Source of the DNA: Pseudoflavitalea rhizosphaerae
GTDB lineage: Bacteria > Bacteroidota > Bacteroidia > Chitinophagales > Chitinophagaceae
Length of the DNA stretch: 64,000 nt
Assembly: GCF_003991355.1 (NCBI RefSeq)
Contig: NZ_RCSU01000006.1
Coordinates: 62,001-126,000, forward strand
Reading direction: 5' to 3'
Made by a program: the position numbers and the translations under genes
The notes under the pieces: model-generated
Databases searched by the model: none
What the model saw: the letters and a program-made list of their open reading frames with translations, nothing else
What the model was told of the DNA's origin: nothing
In this document: one piece after another, positions 51,685 to 59,105 of the stretch
How the letters are laid out: each line of letters starts with the position of its first letter
Numbering within the stretch: the first letter of the stretch is position 1

Positions 51685-51790
51685 CACTCGCTCGCGTCCC
51701 CGCGAGTGAGTTTTGTTTAGTCGCCTCTGGCGACGCGGTGTTCGCCGGAGGCGAACAAATACAAGTCACTCGCCGGGAGGCGAGCGACTG
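51685..51790 (-). repeat. Four-hairpin palindromic element, copy G
   Basis: CTCGCG/CGCGAG, GTCGCC/GGCGAC, TTCGCC/GGCGAA, CTCGCC/GGCGAG. Same orientation as C and F. The ~29 nt to its right match the right flank of copy C at about 25 positions, including a copy of the sequence that forms the end of korA. Confidence 0.92.
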
Positions 51791-52142
51791 CCAGCTCCCC
51801 GTCCTTTTTAGTCAGCCCCGGTTGTTGCACCCCGTAGAAAACATCGCTTCAGAATAATCCTTGCTTTTTTCTTGCACCTCCAACTCTGCGTAATCTGAGC
51901 AGGGAAAAACGTAAGCTGATTTATTCGGTTTAGCATCTACGTTATAGAGTTGAATTGAATCTGTCAGAGAACCGAAACCAGCAATAAACATTCCAGCTTA
52001 TTTGTCACTGCTTCTGAACCCTATGAAACTCTTATTCAGTCTGCGTTTCCGCCCTCTTCGGGTAGCCATAGGAAAATATTTTTTTAAAAATTCCTGATAA
52101 AAAGTTGGCACTATTAAAAAAATAGTTTCACTTTTGCATCGA
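51791..52142. other. Non-coding stretch between copy G and the rtcB leader
   Basis: About 350 bp without a convincing ORF. It holds the copy-C-like flank (51791-51819) and, at the right end, an AT-rich promoter region with poly-A/T tracts. Nothing else recognised. Confidence 0.5.
52104..52136 (+). promoter_or_regulatory. Putative strong promoter of the rtcB leader region
   Basis: TTGGCA from 52104, ~20 bp spacer, then CACTTTTG (52129-52136), one mismatch from TAnnTTTG, with A/T tracts upstream. A transcript would start near 52143, just before the first tiny ORF. Confidence 0.5.
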
Positions 52143-52157
52143 CAAACAATTTAAAAC

Positions 52158-52250
52158 ATGTCCCAAAAGATGCAACATATCGAAACAGTGAAGTGGTTTG
52201 CACTCAATCCGAGTGACGCCATCCGCGGGGCTTGTTATGCTGCAGCATAG
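52158..52250 (+). CDS. Possible 30-aa leader peptide
   Basis: ATG to TAG, starting MSQKMQHIETVKWF and ending ACYAAA. It overlaps the 5' strand of the antiterminator pairing, so ribosome position on it could decide the fold. There is no obvious run of one amino acid that would identify the signal. Coding status is uncertain. Confidence 0.35.
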   Translation: MSQKMQHIETVKWFALNPSDAIRGACYAAA

Positions 52251-52279
52251 CCGGATCGAAAAGATCCTCAAAATATAAG

Positions 52280-52304
52280 CCCCGCAGCATCTGCGGGGTT
52301 TTTT
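52280..52304 (+). terminator. Strong terminator within the rtcB leader (first)
   Basis: CCCCGCAG (52280-52287) pairs with CTGCGGGG (52291-52298) across loop CAT, followed by six Ts. Confidence 0.9.
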
Positions 52305-52336
52305 GTTTCACTGAATTCAAAACAGTTGTGATAGTT

Positions 52337-52501
52337 ATGCCCATCGATGCCAATGTCAATTACGGAACAATATTCCTCGCCCTGGCTGAGCGCCGGCAGG
52401 ATACGCGTATGTGCCCAACGGGTAACGCGCATTTCGTATCAAGCTTTGATGGCAGTATTAAGTTTATCAAACGAAAAAGGTCGGGAGACTACGGATCATA
52501 A
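52337..52501 (+). CDS. Possible 54-aa small protein
   Basis: ATG to TAA between two terminators. Starts MPIDANVNYGTIFLALAERR; the C-terminus is basic (IKFIKRKRSGDYGS). No recognised family. A second frame (52347-52640) overlaps it, and I cannot decide between them with confidence. Confidence 0.35.
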   Translation: MPIDANVNYGTIFLALAERRQDTRMCPTGNAHFVSSFDGSIKFIKRKRSGDYGS

Positions 52502-52530
52502 GATCAGCACTGCGCTGAACAAGATACCGA

Positions 52531-52564
52531 AAGCCCGGCCGGACCATACCGACCGGGCTTTTTT
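52531..52564 (+). terminator. Strong terminator within the rtcB leader (second)
   Basis: AAGCCCGG (52531-52538) pairs with CCGGGCTT (52553-52560), with an inner CGG/CCG extension, followed by six Ts. 30 bp after the stop of the 54-aa ORF. Confidence 0.9.
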
Positions 52565-52636
52565 GATGCCCAGCCCAACTCAGTATGGTCCGCCCTTCAA
52601 AACCAAAACAAATGACGAAAAGAAAAGGAGGCCAAC

Positions 52637-52771
52637 ATGAAACTGGTATTATTCGTCCTGCTTGTGTCGCTCATAAGCTCACTGATTGAGAGCAGGAAAA
52701 AGAAAAGAAAAAAAGTGGAAATTGATGACCACAAAGAACCTCTGCACCCCGCGGCTTTCAGCCTGCGATAG
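52637..52771 (+). CDS. Small single-TM protein, possibly frameshifted
   Basis: 44 aa: one TM helix (KLVLFVLLVSLISSLI) then a basic stretch (RKKKRKKVE). A strong Shine-Dalgarno-like AAGGAGG at 52625-52631 precedes it, which is unusual in this phylum. An acidic frame without a start (STEEEFDAEEWNEDEWEGEF) follows in the -1 register to 52884. A single missing base would join the two into an ~80-aa membrane protein with an acidic tail that overlaps the rtcB start. It may be a decayed gene or a programmed shift. Confidence 0.4.
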   Translation: MKLVLFVLLVSLISSLIESRKKKRKKVEIDDHKEPLHPAAFSLR

Positions 52772-52865
52772 GTAGCAGCTCAACAGAAGAAGAATTTGAT
52801 GCGGAAGAATGGAATGAAGACGAGTGGGAAGGAGAATTCATCTACGCGTCAAAAAAAGACTCACA

Positions 52866-54317
52866 ATGGCAAAGTTGGAATTAAGAGGCAAAGACCTCAG
52901 GCAAATAGGTTATCCGGAAGGTCCGGTGATCAGTATCGCAAAGAATATCATGCAAAGGGAATTCAAATATTCCACAAAGGAGGAAGTAATGGAACTGTTA
53001 CAAAAAATATTGAAAGCGCCTGTCGAATACGAGAATGATGCCGTGCTTGGATTGATTGCACTGCAACTGATCCCGAAGGAAACCATCGCAGCGAATGTTA
53101 TAGAATTGAACAAAACAGGAGTTCCTGTGAACATCTTCGGGTCGGGCGCTATCGAGCAGCAGGCATTGACGCAGATGGACCAGGCAGCCCGGCTGCCTGT
53201 ATCTGTCAGCGGAGCGTTGATGCCGGATGCTCACTCCGGTTATGGATTGCCAATAGGTGGGGTGCTGGCCACCTCCAATGCCGTGATCCCCTATGGCGTT
53301 GGGGTTGATATCGGTTGCAGGATGTGCCTGTCAGTTTTCGATATCGACCCAAAAACACTCGTGCAACGCGAACAATATTTCACAACAGTGCTGAATGAAA
53401 ACACGCTATTCGGAAGCGGACAACAATTCCTGAAATCAGCTGATCATGAAGTGCTGGACAGCCCTCTGTTCGATGAGATCGCTGTTCTGAAACAATTACA
53501 GAACAAGGCTGCAATGCAATTGGGTTCATCCGGATCCGGAAACCATTTTGTAGAGTTCGGAATTGTAGCCATCAAAGAGAAGGATGAAGTATTGAAACTG
53601 GAAGCAGGAACTTATCTCGGACTGTTGAGCCATTCCGGTTCAAGAGGGCTGGGAGCCAGCATTGCAGGGCATTACACCAAACTGGCGAAGGAGAAAAGAT
53701 TGCTTCCCAAAGAAGCTGCTAACCTGGCCTGGCTGGATATGAATGAAGAAGAAGGGATCGAATACTGGCTGGCCATGAACCTTGCAGGTGATTACGCATC
53801 AGCATGCCATCATGCAATTCACGCAAAAGTAGCGAAGCAACTGGGCCGCCAGCCAATTACGATGGTGGAGAACCATCACAATTTTGCATGGAAGGAAATG
53901 GTGTATGGACCTGAAGGCGGGCTGCAAGAATTGATCGTTCACCGGAAAGGTGCTACACCTGCAGGTAAGGATGTGCTGGGGATCATTCCCGGATCCATGA
54001 CTGCACCCGGGTTCATCGTGAAAGGGAAAGGAGAGGTAAGCTCGCTGGCATCGGCATCACATGGCGCCGGAAGGAAAATGAGTCGTACGGCTGCATTGAA
54101 TTCCATCACACAAAATGCGTTGAATGAACTACTGGCCAAGCACGGGGTTAAACTGATAGGTGGAGGATTGGATGAAGCCCCACATGCATATAAGAATATC
54201 GAAGAAGTGATGAAGGCGCAGCAACACCTGGTGGATACCGTGGGAATTTTCTATCCGAAGATCGTGAAGATGGATGGCACCGCGCCAAAGCCCTGGATGA
54301 AAAGAGCGGGAGAATAA
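52866..54317 (+). CDS. rtcB: RNA-splicing ligase RtcB
   Basis: 483 aa from the ATG at 52866 (MAKLELRGKDLRQIGYPEG is the conserved start; a 14-aa upstream extension is not). Metal and nucleophile motifs: GVDIGCRMCLS, GSSGSGNHFVEFG, LSHSGSRGLG, NHHNFAWKE, and SHGAGRKMSR with the guanylylated His. It joins RNA 2',3'-cyclic phosphate or 3'-phosphate ends to 5'-OH ends with GTP. No archease or PrfH partner is adjacent. Expression may depend on read-through of the upstream terminators. Confidence 0.95.
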   Translation: MAKLELRGKDLRQIGYPEGPVISIAKNIMQREFKYSTKEEVMELLQKILKAPVEYENDAVLGLIALQLIPKETIAANVIELNKTGVPVNIFGSGAIEQQALTQMDQAARLPVSVSGALMPDAHSGYGLPIGGVLATSNAVIPYGVGVDIGCRMCLSVFDIDPKTLVQREQYFTTVLNENTLFGSGQQFLKSADHEVLDSPLFDEIAVLKQLQNKAAMQLGSSGSGNHFVEFGIVAIKEKDEVLKLEAGTYLGLLSHSGSRGLGASIAGHYTKLAKEKRLLPKEAANLAWLDMNEEEGIEYWLAMNLAGDYASACHHAIHAKVAKQLGRQPITMVENHHNFAWKEMVYGPEGGLQELIVHRKGATPAGKDVLGIIPGSMTAPGFIVKGKGEVSSLASASHGAGRKMSRTAALNSITQNALNELLAKHGVKLIGGGLDEAPHAYKNIEEVMKAQQHLVDTVGIFYPKIVKMDGTAPKPWMKRAGE

Positions 54318-55412
54318 TTACAGCTGGTCTAAAATATAAGTAAGCGGAGACTCTTCCAGCACTACGCGATGATAGCCTTCATGGGTTACATCCCATTTGA
54401 TCAACCGGATGAAACCATCTGCTATTTCAATGCCGGTGATATCTCCATCGCTATAGCAACAACAACCGCAATTGAAATAACTGGGATGTGCCATGGTTTT
54501 CGTTATACGTTTACCGGCATATTCCAGTTTTCTTTTTTCAAGTTGTTCGGATACTGCCTGGATCAGTTCTGCATCACCGGAGAATATTGCGTTTTCCAGT
54601 TGTTTGGTCAGGCGGTCTATATGATCCAGCGAGGCAAAAACAGGTTTATGCGTATGACCGGAAATCAATGCCAGGCTTTGTTGCATTGCGCTCCAGTTAT
54701 ACATGATCACATTGTGCCTGTCCACCAGGTCGAAAGAGTCGGCAGTGGTGTTGATGGAGATATCCAGGAAACGTTGCAATGGTGTCCAGATGGCTGCCAC
54801 TACCCATTTGCTGAATGGATTTCCATCACTTCGCTTATCACCCTGGTGGCCATGGGTGAGCATAATCAGGTACTCATTGCCGTTATATTTTGATTGCAAT
54901 AAGATACCTTCATAGATTTTCAGTTTGTCGCCAAAGATTGGTTTAAGGAAAAGATTTTGTTGAAAGGCGTAGCTCCATTCCAGGTCGTGGTTGCCGAAAA
55001 CCCGGTAATAGCGGTCCTGTTGCAGGAATTTGGCTTCTTCCAATAAACTGAGCCGGTTCTTTTCTATGACGGTCTTCGGCGTATTTTCCCAAAGCTCTTC
55101 ACTGTCGCCAAGGCTAATGAGCGTGAAGCCCTGCTGATCATAATACTGCAGAGCTGCCATATAGTTTTCTTCAGCGAGCCGGAAATCATCGGCAAGGTCC
55201 TTTCCTCCTTTATGCTGGTCTGATAATATTATAAAACGTGCAGAGTTCAGATCGAAAGGCAGAACGATACCTTTGGGCGTTTTTCCTTCCAGGATATCTT
55301 CCTTCAGCTTTGTAAGGGATGAGAATACATCTTGCTCGTTTGGGCTGGAGGATATTTTTTCCGCTATCCAGATCACAGGTTTCCGGAACAGCCATTGCAG
55401 GATTTTCTTCAT
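54318..55412 (-). CDS. Calcineurin-like metallophosphoesterase
   Basis: 364 aa cytosolic protein. Metal-ligand motifs: ILSDQHKGG, SLGDSEELWE, VFGNHDLEW, LTHGHQGD and ISGHTHKP. Its stop codon directly abuts the rtcB stop (convergent, no gap). A Cys cluster near the C-terminus (FNCGCCCYSDGD) is unusual. Substrate unknown. Confidence 0.88.
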   Translation of the reverse strand: MKKILQWLFRKPVIWIAEKISSSPNEQDVFSSLTKLKEDILEGKTPKGIVLPFDLNSARFIILSDQHKGGKDLADDFRLAEENYMAALQYYDQQGFTLISLGDSEELWENTPKTVIEKNRLSLLEEAKFLQQDRYYRVFGNHDLEWSYAFQQNLFLKPIFGDKLKIYEGILLQSKYNGNEYLIMLTHGHQGDKRSDGNPFSKWVVAAIWTPLQRFLDISINTTADSFDLVDRHNVIMYNWSAMQQSLALISGHTHKPVFASLDHIDRLTKQLENAIFSGDAELIQAVSEQLEKRKLEYAGKRITKTMAHPSYFNCGCCCYSDGDITGIEIADGFIRLIKWDVTHEGYHRVVLEESPLTYILDQL

Positions 55413-55454
55413 GGGACTTTTTTTGATTGCCAGGAATTTTCCTTTTCAACCATC

Positions 55455-56636
55455 CTACACTTTTATATAGATCTTTTTCTTGTCCAACCAGTAAACGATC
55501 AGCCAGTAGAAAGCGATCATGCAGAGCGCATACAATAATGATCCATTCTTAGGGTTATCTGTGAATGCTGTGAGCGGTTTGCAGATATGTTGATAGAACC
55601 AGGGGAAAGCGCTTGTGTAAACGTTGTTACCTTTTTCGTCTACATGGTCCACCCACCGGAATAAAGGAAGCAGTTTGGGAAGGAAGCCGCTCAAAGCAAA
55701 AACGAAAAGCGCATTCTTTCCGAATACGTCGAAGAATTTGCTCCAGGCTCCTTTGGCCCCTTTGAATTCAATAGCATAGATCAAGACAGACAATACCATG
55801 ATGGCGAGACCGGTTGTGTACAATACGTAAGAGCTGGTCCAGATCTTTTTATTGATCGGAAAAGCCATGTCCCAGGCAAAGCCTCCGAAAATGAGCAGGC
55901 ATCCATATACGAACAGGCCGGATAGCATTTCAAAGGTCTTGCCTTTTTGCTGGATATAATTTCCTACCAGGAATCCGAGGATCACCTGAACAATGGCCGG
56001 GAGTGTACTGGTCAATCCTTCCGGATCGAAGGGCACCCCCTCACCTTTATACATATGCGCAATGCCTAAAATGTTCTTGTCAATCTGGGTACCAAAGTAC
56101 CCATTAAGGCTGTAAGGATCGCCCGGGGCGCCGAGGAACAGCGAGAGCATCCAGTATAACAATAAAATAATGGCGCTGATAATGATGGCGCCTCGTACTT
56201 TCATGAAGTAAACGATAAGAGAAGCGAACAAGTAACAGATGGCAATGCGTTGAAGTACACCCAGGATGCGGATGCCGCTTTCAGGGTTATTGGGATCCAC
56301 CCAATGTTTGAATACGAGTTCACCATCGCTCCATTTCAGGAATGGACTCCAGTTGAGAAAGAGCCCAATGGCAAAGATCAGTATACTTCTTTTGATCACT
56401 TTTTTCAGGAAAACCGGAGTGCCTGCGGCCTGCAGTCTGGGTAACACAAAGGCCATGGCATTGCCAACGGCAAAAAGGAAAAAAGGAAATACAAGATCAG
56501 TGGGTGTGCAGCCATGCCAGGGTGCATGGGCAAGCGGGCCGTAAAGATGGCTCCAACTGCCTGGATTGTTCACCAGGATCATGAGTGCTACGGTGGCGCC
56601 ACGGAAAACGTCGAGGGAATAGAAGCGTTGGTTCAA
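55455..56636 (-). CDS. HGSNAT-like/DUF5009 membrane acyltransferase
   Basis: 393 aa with about ten TM helices. N-terminal RFYSLDVFRGATVALMILVNNPG and HGCTPTDLVFPFFLFAVG are the hallmarks of the heparan-alpha-glucosaminide N-acetyltransferase-like family in Bacteroidota. It probably moves acetyl groups across the inner membrane onto a sugar. It is 42 bp upstream of the phosphoesterase gene, same strand. Confidence 0.85.
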   Translation of the reverse strand: MNQRFYSLDVFRGATVALMILVNNPGSWSHLYGPLAHAPWHGCTPTDLVFPFFLFAVGNAMAFVLPRLQAAGTPVFLKKVIKRSILIFAIGLFLNWSPFLKWSDGELVFKHWVDPNNPESGIRILGVLQRIAICYLFASLIVYFMKVRGAIIISAIILLLYWMLSLFLGAPGDPYSLNGYFGTQIDKNILGIAHMYKGEGVPFDPEGLTSTLPAIVQVILGFLVGNYIQQKGKTFEMLSGLFVYGCLLIFGGFAWDMAFPINKKIWTSSYVLYTTGLAIMVLSVLIYAIEFKGAKGAWSKFFDVFGKNALFVFALSGFLPKLLPLFRWVDHVDEKGNNVYTSAFPWFYQHICKPLTAFTDNPKNGSLLYALCMIAFYWLIVYWLDKKKIYIKV

Positions 56637-56846
56637 ATGAGTAGATTTTCAGGGGATTAAAGATAGGGAATTCGGGGAACCACCGAGGTGTTACTTATAG
56701 GAGAAATATTTTTTGAAACATAGAGTTGTTGATCCTGGCAAATCATTTGCAGTATCGGTGGATCTGTGACTGAGAACTTGATTTTCTCAGTTGAAAAATA
56801 ACGATTTAGCATTTTTGTTGACGGATCAAACACATTAAAAATCCCC

Positions 56847-56854
56847 TATATTTG
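56847..56854 (+). promoter_or_regulatory. -7 element (TATATTTG) of the exopolysaccharide operon
   Basis: Exact TAnnTTTG. A TTGAC-like sequence at 56818 lies slightly far for a -33 box. Confidence 0.55.
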
Positions 56855-56959
56855 CAAACAGCATTAACAATTTGCGGTTTTTGTAGCGGCAAGACGATCC
56901 TGGGTGAGGCGAGTAGCGGAGAAGCTGGAATGCTTGACTGCTGCAAAGTACCATTAATC

Positions 56960-57016
56960 ATGGAACGAATTCCTGTGAAGATCACGTCTGTTAGTCGATC
57001 ATATATCTTTTGTTGA
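56960..57016 (+). CDS. Possible 18-aa leader peptide
   Basis: ATG to TGA, translation MERIPVKITSVSRSYIFC. The stop overlaps the first base of the terminator stem, a geometry seen in translation-coupled attenuation. Speculative. Confidence 0.3.
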   Translation: MERIPVKITSVSRSYIFC

Positions 57017-57053
57017 GGGTATAAGCCAGTATATAGTCTGCTTATACCCTTTT
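57016..57053 (+). terminator. Leader terminator of the exopolysaccharide operon
   Basis: AGGGTATAAGC (57016-57026) pairs perfectly with GCTTATACCCT (57040-57050), followed by Ts. About 60 bp before the first structural gene, so it must be bypassed for expression. Confidence 0.8.
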
Positions 57054-57113
57054 GACGTTTGCATAAACAGGCATTCAGTAGTGTTGTAAGTCAATCAGTT
57101 ACATTCTGAGAAT

Positions 57114-57716
57114 GTGACTGAGGTGGCGAAGCCATGTATGGAACTCAAACCTTATATTCATTCAACTGCGGTCATAGATGAGGGTTGTACCATCGGTGAT
57201 GGGACCAGGATTTGGCATTTCAGCCATATTATGAGCGGTGCTGAGATTGGCAGTAATTGCAGCCTAGGTCAGAATGTGGTGGTTTCATCAGGGGTAAAAC
57301 TTGGTAACAATGTAAAGGTTCAGAATAATGTTACCGTTTATACCGGCGTGATCTGTGAGGATGATGTTTTCCTGGGGCCCTCCATGGTATTCACCAATGT
57401 GATCAATCCCAGGAGCGCTATTCCAAGGAAGAACGAATACAGGTCTACATTGGTGAAGAAAGGTGCCAGTATCGGAGCCAATGCAACCATCATCTGTGGA
57501 CATACACTTGGCGAGTATTGTTTTATCGGGGCCGGAGCTTTGGTTTCAAAGGATGTAAAACCTTATGCGCTGGTAATGGGTAATCCGGCCAGGCAAACCG
57601 GGTGGGTAAGTGAGTTTGGTCATAAGCTGGCATTCGACATTATGGGATTGGCAGAGTGCCCGGAATCCGGGCAACAATATAAACTGGAAGATGAAAGTGT
57701 AACCCGGATCAGTTAA
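57114..57716 (+). CDS. WbpD/WlbB-like sugar N-acetyltransferase (left-handed beta-helix)
   Basis: 200 aa with hexapeptide repeats: IGDGTRIWHFSHIMSGAEIG, NNVKVQNNVTVYTGV, DDVFLGPSMVFTNV and GASIGANATIICG. This matches UDP-2-acetamido-3-amino-glucuronate N-acetyltransferases of polysaccharide pathways. The first codon is GTG; an ATG at 57138 (MELKPYIHSTAVIDEG) is a good alternative start. First gene of the export operon. UpxY follows after 1 bp. Confidence 0.88.
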   Translation: MTEVAKPCMELKPYIHSTAVIDEGCTIGDGTRIWHFSHIMSGAEIGSNCSLGQNVVVSSGVKLGNNVKVQNNVTVYTGVICEDDVFLGPSMVFTNVINPRSAIPRKNEYRSTLVKKGASIGANATIICGHTLGEYCFIGAGALVSKDVKPYALVMGNPARQTGWVSEFGHKLAFDIMGLAECPESGQQYKLEDESVTRIS

Positions 57717-57717
57717 A

Positions 57718-58233
57718 ATGACCAAAACAGGCACTACACATAAATGGTATGCATTGTATACCAAACCCCGATGGGAAAAGAAGGTGAATCGCCTTTTGAA
57801 TGAGAGGGGTATTGAAAGTTATTGTCCGCTCAATATTGTAAGGCGTAAATGGAGCGATAGATACAAGATGGTTGAAGAGCCTCTTTTCAAATCTTATGTA
57901 TTTGTAAAGATCCAGCAGGAAGAGCAGTCTGCTGTACGGCTCACCCCGGGCGTTATCAATTTTGTGTATTGGCAGGGAAAACCGGCAATAGTGAAAGAGA
58001 ATGAAGTAGATGCTATTAAGAAATATCTGAATGAGTACAACTTCGTGTATGTTGAACCCATCCCGATGAAAATAGGACAACAGGTAATCATCCAATCCGG
58101 TATATTTATGGATCAGGTAGGCGATATCGCCGATATCCGGCACAAAAAGATCATAGTGAGATTGTCAACGCTGGGCGTTAATCTTGTTGTGTCTTGCGCT
58201 CAGGACAACTTGAAATTTTTACCTAAAAATTAA
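57718..58233 (+). CDS. UpxY-family NusG-like transcription antiterminator
   Basis: 171 aa. NGN domain (WYALYTKPRWEKKVNRLLNERGIESYCPL, split here as WYALYTKPRWEKK and onward) and C-terminal KOW-like segment (KIGQQVIIQSGIFMDQ). Specialised NusG paralogues of this type let RNA polymerase read through their own polysaccharide operon. The position in the operon and the upstream terminator fit that role. Confidence 0.92.
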   Translation: MTKTGTTHKWYALYTKPRWEKKVNRLLNERGIESYCPLNIVRRKWSDRYKMVEEPLFKSYVFVKIQQEEQSAVRLTPGVINFVYWQGKPAIVKENEVDAIKKYLNEYNFVYVEPIPMKIGQQVIIQSGIFMDQVGDIADIRHKKIIVRLSTLGVNLVVSCAQDNLKFLPKN

Positions 58234-58270
58234 TCATGCAATATTGTATAGTCATCCTTAAAAAACTGAT

Positions 58271-59065
58271 ATGGCAATAAGTTGTGTCCGCAATCTTCTT
58301 TTAGTTATGCTGACTATTTGTAGTCTCATATCCTGTGTTTCCAATAAGGAGCTTACGGCAAAAGCGGTTTATTTCAAAAATGCCAATGATAGTTCATTAA
58401 GGAAAACTGTTATAGAGTTTGAACCAAAGCTTCAAAAAGGTGATATCCTTTATATTGGTGTGAGCACAGCAAACGATGCGAGTGCCAAATTGTTCAACCT
58501 GCCTAACTTTTATGCGAGCTCAGTTACTGCCGGCGCAGGAGGGACCACATCCGGCTATTTGATAGATGAAAGTGGTGACATCGTATTTCCCATGATCGGT
58601 AAACTTCATGTAGATGGAACTACCAAGGCTGCGCTCACCGATACGCTCACCCGTAAAATAAGGGAATACGCCAATGATGCCATCGTTTCCATACGTTTGA
58701 TCAACTATAAGATCACTGTGCTGGGCGAAGTTGCCAAACCCGGGTCGTTTACCATTCCCAGTGAAAGGGTCACTGTTCTGGAGGCCATTGGCCTGGCAGG
58801 AGATCTTACAACCTTTGGGAAGAGAGACAATATACGTGTGATCCGCGAAACCAATCAGGGCCGTGAAATGGGCCAACTGAATCTGAACGACGGAAACATC
58901 TTTTCATCCCCATATTATTATCTGCGCCAGAATGATGTTGTGTATATAGAAATGAACAGCCGCAAAATGGCAAACGCAGATCAGACCAATGCCAGGACCC
59001 TTTCAATAGGTCTCGGCATCGTTTCAGCTGTCAGTCTGATCGTAGCCACCATTACCCGATTCTGA
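58271..59065 (+). CDS. wza: Polysaccharide export lipoprotein (Wza-like)
   Basis: 264 aa. Lipoprotein signal (TICSLISC, Cys22). Poly_export domain (LQKGDILYIGVS, GDIVFPMIGKLHVDG) then an SLBB-type segment (ITVLGEVAKPGSFTIPSERVTVLEAI). A C-terminal hydrophobic helix (~240-262) would form the outer-membrane pore. Partner of the Wzc-like kinase downstream. Confidence 0.92.
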   Translation: MAISCVRNLLLVMLTICSLISCVSNKELTAKAVYFKNANDSSLRKTVIEFEPKLQKGDILYIGVSTANDASAKLFNLPNFYASSVTAGAGGTTSGYLIDESGDIVFPMIGKLHVDGTTKAALTDTLTRKIREYANDAIVSIRLINYKITVLGEVAKPGSFTIPSERVTVLEAIGLAGDLTTFGKRDNIRVIRETNQGREMGQLNLNDGNIFSSPYYYLRQNDVVYIEMNSRKMANADQTNARTLSIGLGIVSAVSLIVATITRF

Positions 59066-59105
59066 TAGGAACTTTTCTTCACGCGAAAAACTGTATACAC
59101 AGCAT

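Larger units (their letters stand above)
52143..52304 (+). ncRNA. Candidate attenuated leader RNA (~160 nt)
   Basis: From the predicted start to a strong terminator. It contains a 30-codon ORF, a palindrome ATGCTGCAGCAT, a GGATC-GAAAA-GATCC hairpin (52253-52267), and the terminator. GCGGGGCTT (52225-52233), near the end of the ORF, is exactly complementary to AAGCCCCGC (52277-52285) in the terminator's left arm, so two exclusive folds exist. That is the layout of a transcription attenuator; it could instead be a stand-alone sRNA. Confidence 0.5.
56637..57113 (+). promoter_or_regulatory. Leader region of the exopolysaccharide operon
   Basis: 477 bp without a standard gene. It contains a -7 element TATATTTG (56847-56854), a ~160-nt leader, an 18-codon ORF (56960-57016) and a terminator hairpin (57016-57053) before the first structural gene. 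The second gene of the operon encodes an UpxY-type antiterminator, which gives the terminator an obvious function. Confidence 0.65.

Noticed and set aside
546-51790. CRISPR-like interpretation of the repeats
   Set aside because: Copies are single and kilobases apart, each is itself a complex palindrome, and there are no spacers or cas genes.
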